DNA of 64,000 bases from the NCBI GenBank assembly GCA_963281255.1, contig OY725491.1, positions 744,001 to 808,000 of the forward strand, written 5' to 3'. Source of the stretch: Aphrocallistes beatrix. Lineage: Eukaryota > Porifera > Hexactinellida > Sceptrulophora > Aphrocallistidae. The position numbers and the translations under genes are program-made. Below are positions 55,585-64,000 of this stretch, one piece after another. The stretch's first letter is position 1. Every line of letters begins with the position of its first letter. The notes below the pieces were generated by a model. The model ran no database searches. It was not told the DNA's origin and was given only the letters and a program-made list of their open reading frames with translations.

Positions 55585-55662
55585 AAGCGCGCTTCGCTTG
55601 CTTGCGCTGCGCGGCTTGCGGACACTACGTGTCCGCAGAGTCGCCCTGTGGGCGCCTGGAGT
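55585..55662. repeat. GC-rich hairpin repeat, copy 3
   Basis: AAGCGCGCTTCGCTTGCTTG, then GCGGACACTACGTGTCCGC, a perfect 8-base stem with a three-base loop, then GTCGCCCTGTGGGCGCC. Confidence 0.8.
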
Positions 55663-56564
55663 TGCTCAATCTAAACTATTTCTGGATTTTTTTCCTCTAT
55701 ATATATTGTAAACAAAGGTCAACGAATAATTATTCATATGGATCCGAAAATATGATATTCGAAATCTACACCCCTGTAAACCCCATGTCAACCGTTGAAA
55801 GCTAGTTTCTAACCTATTTTTGTCATTTGTTTACTTTATGTATCTATTGTAAACAAAGTAAACAAATAATTTATCATATCGATCTGAAAATATGTTATTC
55901 GAAATCTACACCCCTAAAAACCCCATGTCAACCGTTGGAAGCTAGTTTCTAGCATAATTTTCAAAATTCGTCAAATCGTGTGAAAATATGTATATAAAGG
56001 TGTGAAAATATACAAATAACCTTTTGAACTGCCATACACTATAATATATAATTGAGACCATCATATAAGTTATTGTTTGAAGTATTAATTACAATTACAG
56101 CCTACAATATTGTCGTATAATGATTTCTATTGTGAGAGTGAAGCTGTACATAGTATTGTATAGAAAAGGTGTGAAAAATTGTTTTCCATTTTTTGCAGAG
56201 GTGTGAAAATTTCGCTTAGATCTTAGAACTTAATCGTAGATTCATCATTTGAACCCTACATGCCAATTTTCGTATCTCTACGACTTGCCAATTCTTCAAT
56301 CAATTCGGACAAACAAACAAACAAAAAAATCCTAGCATTTTAATATATAAGATAAATCAATTAGCAAACGACCTACGACTACGTGTTGATTTGACGATAG
56401 ACAACGTAGTAGATCTGATCATCAGGGCTTTGCTATCCTGTTCTAATTATATTAATGGATGAAAAAGTATAATATGCATAAATTGAACTTTTATATCCTT
56501 TGAATTACTATTGTGTTACATGGCAATATCAAAATGGCCATTCTTAGAATCTATTAGCTGTAAG

Positions 56565-57563
56565 ATGGCTTCTGAAACTGAGTATGCATATTTACCTATG
56601 AAGATTACATGCATTGAAGATATCGAAGAAGTACTAAGGAACAGTGATATCTTCTCACAATATCGAGAACTCTTGAAGCAAGTCAATATTTGCATTCTGG
56701 ATTTTGAAGAGCTCGAGACTAATCGCACTTACTTAGAAATGTTTAGTGATTGGGCATCCGGAAAAAGGGAAGAGGTTAATAGTGAGAATTTGATGATGCA
56801 ACTTAAACTGCTGAAAGAAGCATTACTTACCGGGTTGAGCATGTCTACTAAACTACTTGTTCAGAAAGAAAAACTTCAAAAATATTTTCGAAATTTCAAA
56901 ATAGTGAACGATGGGCAAATCGGAGAAGAAAAAGAAATCCCAAGAAGTCCAAATGTAGAGGCATTTGTAAGTCCCCCTAAAAATGAAGATAACAAATATT
57001 GCAATATGAAAGTGGTTATAAGTAGCGTAGTAGTTAGTGCATGTATATGCATAGCTATCTATACCATATGCAAACAATTTGAATCATTGAGAACGCCTAC
57101 TCCAGAAACAACTGAGATTGGCAAAGCACTTTATCAGACAGCAGGAGTCGGAGCCTTCTTATGCATGACACCAATAATCTACAATTTAGCAAACTTTAAC
57201 GAGGGAGACAGATCCATGAAATACCAAAAAATCCAAGAATTGCAAGATTACATAAACGATACATTACTAAATGAAATCACAAGAAAAAATCAAAATTTGG
57301 ATGCAATCTATGAAGCAATTGACAAACAGTTACACAGTAGAGAGGTCATACTGTATCTAGCTAGTTCTTTTTATTCCGAATCGAAAGATAAAGCCTTGGA
57401 GGAAATCTATGCGGATGAATCTGACCTAAATGTTGACATTTGTGAGAAACTGGCGATTAAAACGGCCAAAATAACTTGCAAGTCCTACCTGAAACATGAA
57501 TTCAACTGCTCAAACGAAGAAACAGAAGAAATCTTGAATGAAATTCAGAGGTCTGGAGAATGA
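56565..57563 (+). CDS. Array family member AF18 (intact)
   Basis: A 332-residue frame starting MASETEYAYLPMKI. An upstream in-frame ATG at 56511 would add 18 residues, but the 56565 start matches AF4 and AF6. Nearly identical to AF6 through the linker and both membrane helices (MKVVISSVVVSACICIAIYT; ALYQTAGVGAFLCMTPIIYN), including the loop ESLRTPTPETTE. The basic box is DRSMKYQKIQELQDYI. The C-terminal domain has QLHSREVILYLASSFYSES, ITCKSYLKHEFNCSNEETEE. This strong conservation across 40 kb and in opposite orientation implies recent duplication or gene conversion. Two hairpins follow the stop. Confidence 0.87.
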   Translation: MASETEYAYLPMKITCIEDIEEVLRNSDIFSQYRELLKQVNICILDFEELETNRTYLEMFSDWASGKREEVNSENLMMQLKLLKEALLTGLSMSTKLLVQKEKLQKYFRNFKIVNDGQIGEEKEIPRSPNVEAFVSPPKNEDNKYCNMKVVISSVVVSACICIAIYTICKQFESLRTPTPETTEIGKALYQTAGVGAFLCMTPIIYNLANFNEGDRSMKYQKIQELQDYINDTLLNEITRKNQNLDAIYEAIDKQLHSREVILYLASSFYSESKDKALEEIYADESDLNVDICEKLAIKTAKITCKSYLKHEFNCSNEETEEILNEIQRSGE

Positions 57564-57634
57564 CTTTCTGTTTCGTAACGAAAGGAACTTCCAATTTACT
57601 ATTCTTATTATGCATTTATATTTTAGATTTTTCC

Positions 57635-57668
57635 CATGGCTTACTATATATATGTATAGTAAGCCATG
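57635..57668 (+). other. Perfect hairpin in the AF18 3' flank
   Basis: CATGGCTTACTATA, six-base loop, TATAGTAAGCCATG: a 14-bp perfect stem 72 bases after the stop. A smaller one, TTTCGTAACGAAA, lies at about 57570-57582. The homologous AF4 flank also folds, with different bases. Confidence 0.7.
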
Positions 57669-58170
57669 ATTTCCCAAACTTTATTTGCACAGTATTGCTA
57701 CTTTGCATTCAATTAACCAATTTTAGATATCTATATATAATTACAAACCCCAATATAATAATAATAATATGTATTTATATATCACAGATTCCATATTAAT
57801 ATGTTCAAGTGCCCTGCTACGTTATTTGGTCCATTAACTCATTGGTCCGTTAATTCAATTGGCTACTGTTATTTGGTCCGTTAACTCAAGATCAAGTTGA
57901 TTGTGACCCATGTAGCGATCAAAGTTACTACCCTTCCTCTAGGATATTTTAGTGTTTTTATTTGCTAATTAAAGCTTTCCTAAAAATACACTTTATACAT
58001 TTTTACAGACACTTCATAGAAATTTAACTTTAAGTAGAGTTATAGGTAAAGCATCACTAAACGAAGACTGTGTGTAAATATTTGATGGAATTTTTAATCT
58101 TGTATATTTAATTTCAATAATTTTTTGATCCTCTAATTCTCTAAAATCCTAATTTTCTTGATTAGCGCTA
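57669..58170. other. Spacer between AF18 and AF19
   Basis: A short loose tandem repeat of TTATTTGGTCCGTTAACTCA words lies at 57818-57890. Nothing else is recognised before AF19. Confidence 0.4.
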
Positions 58171-59125
58171 ATGGCTACAGAATATGTTGATTACGAACTA
58201 TCGAATTCCGGAGACTTGGAAATAACCAGCTTTGAAAATATTGGAAGAGAATTGGAGGAAAACAAAATTATCCCAACATACGAGACATATTTAGGAAAAG
58301 TAAACACTTGCATTAACATGCTTGACGACCTAGAAGATCATCGATGGTTATTCCTTTTTTGCGACTGGGTTCATGGAGAAAGAAGCAAAATTAATGTACC
58401 AAGGTTGAGAATGCATCTACAAAAACTTAGAACTGAGCTAGAAACTGGAATACGGCATTATAAACGACTACTTAAGATGTATAAGGAGATGATGGAGTAT
58501 GAACGTAGTGTGATTTTTTCAAGATACAAACTGAGTGATAAAATTACTAAGATTCCCGAAATTAGTCTCATGAATCACGTTGGAAAAGGTGCTATATGTG
58601 CTGGGATAGGGGCAGTGGCTGGTGCAGGTACTTGCGTGGGAATACTTGCATATACTGGAATGTTAAAAGTCTCAATTAGTTCATTAGCAATCGCGGGAGC
58701 AAGCACTGGGGTAGGTGCGCTGGCTGTTGGGGCAGCTGGAGGCGTGATGTATTTAGTATACGCTGTAGCTAGCAGTTATATGACGAAAAGAGGAGTCAAA
58801 TATAACCAAGTAAACGCACTTTATGAAACATTAGATGCTAAATATTTAAGCTGTATCAAAACCAATCATGAAGATTTGCAAACCATTTACAACGTCATGG
58901 ATAAGCGTATCAAAGAGTTGAAAGCAACGCTAGATCTAGCGAAGACAAAGTATCTGGAGTCAACAAAAGTCCTTTCAAAAACTAAAAAAAGAAGGTGAAG
59001 CTGATAAAGTGTGTGAATTAATGTCTAAAAGAGAAGCTAAGATAGTTTGCAAGTATTTTCTCACTAGTGACTTTGGTTATCTGAACGAAGAAGCGGAAGA
59101 AATTATGAAACAAATACAAAAATAA
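58171..59125 (+). pseudogene. Array family member AF19 with one frameshift
   Basis: Starts MATEYVDYELSNSGDLEI. N-terminal domain (NKIIPTYETYLGKVNTCINM, DHRWLFLFCDWVHGERSKIN), Gly-rich hydrophobic stretches (KGAICAGIGAVAGAGTCVGI; GASTGVGALAVGAAGGVMYL) and SYMTKRGVKYNQVNALYETL are intact. A one-base change near 58955-58965 diverts the frame to KVLSKTKKRR and a stop at 58998. In the next frame the expected C-terminus continues to 59125: KSFQKLKKEGEADKVCELMS, KREAKIVCKYFLTSDFGYL, EEAEEIMKQIQK. As read, the protein lacks only its last helical part. Same subtype as AF16. Confidence 0.75.
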
Positions 59126-59596
59126 TGATATGGTATACAATAGGTCACAAACTCAGTGAGATGAACCTTAGCATAGATATCATTGAAATATCCTATGTAA
59201 ATTGACTAATTCTATTTCATAGCATTTATCATAAATTTGTAAAATTAATTCATTTATTCTACATATATGTGTATTCCAATATGTAACAGTAGGATGTCTA
59301 CATTGAGATCGTTCATATAGTTTATCTTTCGAAATATTCGATTATTATATACTCTTTCGTGAGTAATCTTCATCAAAGAATTCAAATATTCAAATTCATT
59401 ATTTTATTTAATTTTCATATCCGATGCATCATAAAATGTAACATTTGTGAAAGTCGTAAAATCTAATATTTGTGAAAAATTTAGGTTTATATAAATATTT
59501 CAAAATTAACTATCATGACTACTTAAATTAAGTCATGTAAGAACCTCACAATTGAACCCATTTGATATGCATAAAAACTGAAAGATAACAGGTGTA

Positions 59597-59655
59597 ATAT
59601 CATTACTGCCTATTACAAACACTTGAAGCAAGTCAATATTTGCATTACAATGTTT
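59597..59655 (+). pseudogene. Array family N-terminal relic
   Basis: Reads NIITAYYKHLKQVNICITMF, the family core NIIP-x-Y-x-EHLKQVNICI-x-MF, with no further gene sequence on either side. Repeat S begins about 35 bases downstream. Confidence 0.7.
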
Positions 59656-59689
59656 GGGAAATTACATAACTTACTTCTAAATACGTCTG

Positions 59690-60005
59690 TTCTACTGGTA
59701 ATTATAATCGATATCCCACGAAAAATCACCCAATTTGTCAATTTTTGAAATTTTTATGCTTACTGATGACGTTACTATATAATGAATAATCATTTTTTGA
59801 TGATGTGTTTCATGTGTGAGATATATTAGTCTACAAATTATATTAAATTGTCAGTCTTATATCACCTTAAATGGTTGAGTTATAGCCGAAAACTGACATT
59901 TTCGTATTAGGTCAGAAGTTAGTGGAGCCATAGCTAAAAGACTCCCACATGCCAAAAATCAGCTTTCTATGCCTGGCAGTTACTTCAATCAACTCGTTAC
60001 ATGTA
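59690..60005 (+). repeat. SINE-like repeat S, copy 3
   Basis: ATCGATATCCCACGAAAAAT at the start, GTGGAGCCATAGCTAAAAGA inside, CTTCAATCAACTCGTTACAT at the end. Confidence 0.65.
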
Positions 60006-60090
60006 ACTGTATTGTAACATAATTTTGATATTTCTCTAAGAGCAAAATCCCATATTTTTATTTCGATTTATTAGTTACGATAGCTTGAAG

Positions 60091-61050
60091 ATGGCATCTA
60101 GGGAGGGGTCTGCATCGTTACAATCGGAACTGAGCATTACTAGTTTTGAAGATATCGAAAGAGTATTATCGGAAAACAACATAATTCAACAATATCGCGA
60201 ACATTTGAAACAAGTCAATGATTGTATATTGACGTTTGAAGAACTCGAAACTAATCGCTCTTACTGGGAAATGTTAAGTGATTGGGCTAACGAGGAGAGA
60301 CATAAAATTATCCGCGGAAACTTAATGAAAAATCTTAAAGAACTTAAAGAAGAGTTGCTAGCTGGAATAACAATGTACACAAAACTGCTTGCTCAAAAAG
60401 AAAAGTACAAAAAATGTTTTCAAAACACGAAAATGATGAATTTTGAAAATATCGTAGTTGAAAAAGGAATGTCTAATAATATCGTAATCAATGATGCTAC
60501 AAATCAGATTCCACTTGGAAATGGCTTTGAAGTTAGTCGTACGAAAATAAACGTCATCGTAGGAGGAGTGATTACAACGGCTGTTGGTTTGCTATTGTTC
60601 CAAACAACTAACAATTGGGGAATAGCTGGAGTTGGAATTCTGTGCATGATTGGTCTCGTATTAATCTATAAATTCGCTAAATACAAGGGAAAGGAAAGGT
60701 CTTTAAAGTATCAAGATGTTGAAAAGTCCCAAGATAACCTGAATGGTAGATTATTAGATGAGATCAGAGTAAAAAATGATCAACTGAAAAAAATGTATCA
60801 AGCAATCGATAAGGCATTACACAAGAGGGACGTTATTGTGTACCTTGCGAACTCTTGTTATTCGGAATCGAAAGAAAAAGCATTGAAAGAAATAACTGAC
60901 GATGAACCTGACATAACTGCTGAACTTTGTGAAACGCTATCGAAAAGAGAAGCCAAAATAGCCTGCAAGTCCTACCTCAAACGAGAATTCAACTGTTCAA
61001 ACGAAGAAGCGGAAGAAATTCTGAGTGAAATTCAGAGCTCTAAGGAATGA
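60091..61050 (+). CDS. Array family member AF20 (intact)
   Basis: A 319-residue intact frame from ATG 60091 (MASREGSASLQSELSITSFE). N-terminal domain: DIERVLSENNIIQQYREHLK (21-40), ELETNRSYWEMLSDWANEER (51-70), LKEELLAGITMYTKLLAQKE. Two membrane helices at about 153-170 (INVIVGGVITTAVGLLLF) and 175-196 (NWGIAGVGILCMIGLVLIYK). The basic motif KGKERSLKYQDVEKSQDNL follows. C-terminal domain: LHKRDVIVYLANSCYSESKE, DITAELCETLSKREAKIACK, REFNCSNEEAEEILSEIQ. It is the intact relative of AF11. Its 5' flank within 90 bases is repeat S, so its promoter may lie in or beyond that repeat. Confidence 0.87.
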   Translation: MASREGSASLQSELSITSFEDIERVLSENNIIQQYREHLKQVNDCILTFEELETNRSYWEMLSDWANEERHKIIRGNLMKNLKELKEELLAGITMYTKLLAQKEKYKKCFQNTKMMNFENIVVEKGMSNNIVINDATNQIPLGNGFEVSRTKINVIVGGVITTAVGLLLFQTTNNWGIAGVGILCMIGLVLIYKFAKYKGKERSLKYQDVEKSQDNLNGRLLDEIRVKNDQLKKMYQAIDKALHKRDVIVYLANSCYSESKEKALKEITDDEPDITAELCETLSKREAKIACKSYLKREFNCSNEEAEEILSEIQSSKE

Positions 61051-61236
61051 TCATTTGTTTTCCAGTGGGAATTTTTTAATTCTCCTTTAGTATGAGATTG
61101 TACTTAGCTTGAATATTCCCAAAGCTTCGGGGCTTTTGTTACTATTAAACTCATTTATCTAAAGTATATTTGTGTAGTTCTTATAGATAGTAGTATATTC
61201 TCCATTTATGCTCCAATTGATTTCTAATATAATATA

Positions 61237-61389
61237 ACAGTAGTTTCCAACCTGAGATCCACAGGATACATCAGGAGAGGGAGAAGGTTCAAGGGTATGA
61301 AATTTGGTATTATGGCTAATGTAATAGGTTCACAGAATAATGATAATACTGTCCTAGGTCCATAGTCTGCAAAGGTTGAAAATCGTTGT
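61237..61389. repeat. Degenerate hAT-like element
   Basis: ACAGTAGTTTCCAACCTGAG at the left and AAAGGTTGAAAATCGTTGT at the right are loosely inverted, enclosing repeated GTCCATAG / GATCCACAG words. A related end is at about 2280-2295. Confidence 0.45.
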
Positions 61390-61489
61390 ATTAAAATATG
61401 ATATCTAAATCTACAATGTATTGATCGCTCAGCAAATCTAGCAACGCACCTCTTACGTTAGAGTATTTACTTAATTATTGAGTCATCGT

Positions 61490-62100
61490 TCCAAATTTCA
61501 GCATAATCTCACTCTATTTTTAAAGGCAAATTTTCACAACTTTCAAACTATTCAATACAAGCTTGTATGCAAAGGTTTCAAGGTGGTCTTTATAGGTGCT
61601 TCAGGAGACTCAAAACGATCTCACGCATGAGATCTCTCACTTTAGTGAACACAAAGTAGTCGCAGGGTGATAGGTCTGGAGAAAATGACAAAGGACCTGG
61701 ATCGCCTTATCGGCTATAAAATCTCGAGCTACACCGGCAGTGTTTGCACTTGCATTTTCGTGGTATCAAAATAATCCACGAAGTCTCGATTTCTGGTGTT
61801 GTTCACAAAGTTTTGTTTTATACCTCAGGGAGACAAACTGTACAATACCGTCCAGCATTAACTGTTCTTCATTCTTTTAACAGTCCCGATGCCACATGTT
61901 ACGTTTTGTCGACAAATATAGCGACTAACTGCTTTGCAGTCACATGTCTAAGCACTACTTATATTGGAGCACTCTCACCTAGAATCACCAATACTGTACT
62001 TGCGATTGAGCCTCCTTCTTTTCAAGTTCATCAGAGTATATTCACGTTTCATCACCAGTAATGATTTGGGAAAATCGATTTAGACATCCTCATATCCAAT
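61490..62100 (-). pseudogene. mariner transposase relic
   Basis: Broken minus-strand translation shows VTAKQLVAIFVDKT, then YHENASANTAGVARDFIA (the HDNA-like box) and, in another frame, SPDLSPCDYFVFTKVRDLMR, the hallmark order of mariner transposases. Several stops and frameshifts lie between them. Chance open frames on the plus strand here are shadows. Confidence 0.7.
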
Positions 62101-62136
62101 TTAACGAGCATTAGGATACACCAGTCGACCGGGGCC

Positions 62137-62330
62137 TTTTTAGTGCAGCTCCTATAGGGAGATGTTCTTATAGCTTGGACGGAGTATCTCGTCCGTCCGT
62201 ATGCATGTATGTCCGTACGCGCGCGCTACTGCGAAATCTAACAGTCCGATTTTTACCAAATTTCGCATGTAGGTTCTCATTATGGTGTAGATGTGCACCG
62301 TCAAAATCTCATCACTTCCTGTTTTTATAA
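62137..62330. repeat. J repeat, copy 3 (divergent)
   Basis: Starts TTTTTAGTGCAGCTCCTATA; also contains GTCCGTATGCATGTATGTCC, comparable with GTCCGTATATACGTATGTAT in copy 2. Confidence 0.5.
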
Positions 62331-62485
62331 GTACATATTCATCTTTTAACATCATCACAGCAAAGTTTTGTTTAAAGATATAAGTAATCTCAAACGACTA
62401 ATGCAAGGTATTTCACCATGTAGGATCCGACTTTCGCGCTTTGAAAGTAATAATTTGAATATTTTATGAGTTATTAACACATTGA

Positions 62486-62568
62486 CAAGCGCGCTTCGCT
62501 TGCTTGCGCTGCGCGGCTGGCGGACACTTCGTGTCCGCCGGAGACTCCCTTCGGTCGCCTGGAGGTGA
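62486..62568. repeat. GC-rich hairpin repeat, copy 4
   Basis: CAAGCGCGCTTCGCTTGCTT, then GCGGACACTTCGTGTCCGC and GGAGACTCCCTTCGGTCGCC, several stem-loops in a row. Confidence 0.8.
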
Positions 62569-62616
62569 CATTGGTTAATTATAAGGGAGATATCATCTCT
62601 AATTATGTCCTTCTTA

Positions 62617-63000
62617 GTTTTAAAGTCGATATCACTCGAAAAATCACCAAATTTGTCAATTTTTAAAATTTTGATGAGTAATGATGACGTCATAACAAAG
62701 TGATGAGTCATCATTTTTTGATGATAGTTGCATCATGTGTGAGATATGTTAGTATACAGATTCTATTAAAATTTCAGCCTTCTATCTCCTATAATGGCTG
62801 AGTTATCTTCGAATAACTGTGTTGCTTAACTTTTAAAAATGTGACAATGACGTCATAATTCCATGATGAGTCGACATTTTGCTCTGAGCTCAGAACTTAC
62901 TGGAGCCATAGCCAAAAGACTCCTACATACCAAAAATCAGCTTTCTATGACCGGCAGTTTCTTCAATCAATTCGTTACAGAGATATATATATATAAATAA
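62617..63000 (+). repeat. SINE-like repeat S, copy 4, with AAAT tail
   Basis: GTCGATATCACTCGAAAAAT at the start, TGATGACGTCATAACAAAGT inside, TTCTTCAATCAATTCGTTAC then an ATAAATAAATAAAT run at the end. It lies just upstream of the truncated AF21. Confidence 0.7.
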
Positions 63001-63104
63001 ATAAATAAATAAATATTAATCGAGTTTTAATAGTAAGGATATATACAAATTTTCGCACCTTTTCGCTTTTTTGGAACTCGGGTCTTATCCTGTTAATACG
63101 GGCA

Positions 63105-64000
63105 GATTTTGCTGTTGGTGAAAGAAGTAAAATTAACTGTGGAAAGTTGCTACATCATCTAGAAGAAGTGAAAGAAGAACTGATGACTGGGATGACATTA
63201 TACAGACGGTTATGCCAACAGAAAGAGCAGGTAAAGAATCTTTTCGAAACGCTAAATATTAAGAAATTCCAACTGGACAAAAGGGATGTAGAAGTAAGAG
63301 CAATGAGTCCAGTTAAAGAATTAGCAAAATTTGGAATAACTGTGGGAGTAGCTGGTGCATTAGGTGCTACTGGTGGTGGAGTATGTGCTACTGGTGGTGG
63401 AGTATGTAGCTGTGACACTCGGTGGATTGACAAGCACAATGACAGTGACAGCAGCGGTTAAGGGAGGGATTGGAGCTGTAGTAGGATTGGCAGTGTTGGG
63501 AGGAGCTGCGGCAGCGGTTTTCATAATCTAAAAAATAGCTCAGTATAAAGGGAAGGAACGGAGATTGAAATACCAGCAAGTGAACTGTATGATAGACTAG
63601 AAGAGCAATCTTTTTTAACACAATTCAAACAAGTAATTCAAATATAAAAATATAAAAATCTTTGATGTAATCGATAATCTGCTTCACTAACTTGGTACGT
63701 GCTAGCAATGTCTATTCTAAAGCAAAATAGAAAGCCTTAATAGAATTTGCAAATACTCCAGGAATGAGCGATGAAATACGAGCAACAATATCAGAAAGAG
63801 AAGCTACATTAAGATGTGAGGATTATCTTCGGTACGAATTAAAATATTCCGAAGAAAGAATTAGAAATTGCCTTGCTCAAATTAAAAATGCTCAAAATGT
63901 TGATGCAGGTCAAAATGCTTCTGCAAATCCAATAGTTCCTCAAAGTGATAGTATTCCCGTAAATTTAGGGGATAATCCAGATCAAAATATTCCCAGAGTT
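63105..64000 (+). pseudogene. Array family member AF21, decayed, runs off right edge
   Basis: Homology to AF15 begins abruptly at ADFAVGERSKINCGKLLHH, so the first 65 or so residues are missing. The frame is clear through MSPVKELAKFGITVGVAGAL, then a GGGVCATGGGVC duplication and loss of the LLVHYGILA part shift it. Further lesions include TAA inside the IIYK box (about 63530), a three-base loss in VKELYD and several shifts. The 3' part is again clean: SEREATLRCEDYLRYELKYS, RIRNCLAQIKNAQNVDAGQN, then an Asn/Pro-rich tail open to the window end. This tail shows what AF15 has lost. Clearly a pseudogene. Confidence 0.85.

Larger units (their letters stand above)
54701..56564. other. Repeat-filled spacer inside the AF17-AF18 module
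   Basis: Holds J repeat copy 2 (from 54847) interrupted by a hAT-like MITE (55056-55314), the GC-rich hairpin repeat (55585-55662), degenerate TTGTAAACAAA repeats (55700-55970, as at 21360-21640) and a SINE-like tail (56250-56350, CTTCAATCAATTCGG then CAAACAAACAAA). No gene. Confidence 0.5.
59126..60090. other. Spacer with a family relic and repeat S
   Basis: 59126-59590 is AT-rich with nothing recognised. A family relic is at 59597-59655 and repeat S at 59690-60005, ending shortly before the AF20 start. Confidence 0.45.
61051..63104. other. Gene-free stretch with a mariner relic and repeats
   Basis: Contains a hAT-like element (61237-61389), a mariner transposase relic (minus), a J repeat (62137-62330), the GC-rich hairpin repeat (62486-62568) and repeat S (62617-63000) with an AAAT run. 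Confidence 0.5.

Noticed and set aside
61744-62061. A 105-codon plus-strand frame
   Set aside because: It lies opposite the mariner transposase relic, whose signature boxes read on the minus strand.

Overview
The window is AT-rich eukaryotic DNA, and almost certainly animal. At the left edge is a USP19-type deubiquitinase gene (CS domain followed by a USP catalytic domain, split over at least six exons with consistent phases). In the middle lie an ER-type DNAJB9/ERdj4 co-chaperone gene (signal peptide, HPD J-domain, three exons) and a disrupted PA14 plus CHGN glycosyltransferase gene of the B4GALNT3/4 kind. These point to a metazoan. The phylum cannot be fixed from the sequence; an early-branching invertebrate such as a sponge is only a guess. 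Intergenic DNA is packed with short terminal-inverted-repeat elements (pogo/Tc1/mariner-like with TA duplications, hAT-like with 8-bp duplications), SINE-like repeats and GC-rich hairpin repeats.

Layout: 1-3.1 kb, the 3' part of a USP19-like gene (minus strand, running off the left edge). 4.2-29.4 kb, twelve members of one unfamiliar protein family, all on the minus strand. 31.0-32.9 kb, an intronless gene for a ubiquitin-like domain fused to an ADP-ribosyltransferase-like domain (plus). 33.8-35.9 kb, the disrupted glycosyltransferase (minus). 37.9-39.5 kb, the DNAJB9-like gene (minus). 41.2-43.7 kb, two very divergent probable relatives of the array family (minus). 46.3-64 kb, seven more family members, all on the plus strand, the last one broken and running off the right edge. 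The two main blocks are therefore transcribed away from a central region of unrelated genes.

The array family (working labels AF1-AF21) is the outstanding feature. A typical member is an intronless reading frame of about 310-390 residues with three parts. First comes a helical N-terminal domain of about 120 residues (pattern IEDI-x-VL, NNIIP-x-Y-x-EHL-x-x-VNTC, ETNRT, DWA-x-G-x-R). Second is a Gly/Ala-rich hydrophobic stretch, usually two potential membrane helices, ending in a nearly invariant basic motif (YGKERGLKYQQVK). Third is a helical C-terminal domain with a conserved Cys and an acidic end (ACKSYL, NCSNEEAEEILNEIQ). I do not recognise the family. The layout recalls membrane-inserting proteins with Gly-rich hairpins (ApoL or ISG12 types), but this is inference only.

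The cluster is evolving by birth and death. A two-gene module (AF5/AF7/AF17 type followed by AF4/AF6/AF18 type) is present three times. Individual copies carry single in-frame stops, one-base frameshifts, a 767-bp transposon insertion, Tc1-linked truncation, or ends that coincide with a SINE-like repeat. One intact copy (AF4) has lost the membrane segment precisely. The neighbouring ubiquitin-like/ADP-ribosyltransferase fusion is another unusual protein; a shared role in defence or stress is a hypothesis the sequence alone cannot prove.
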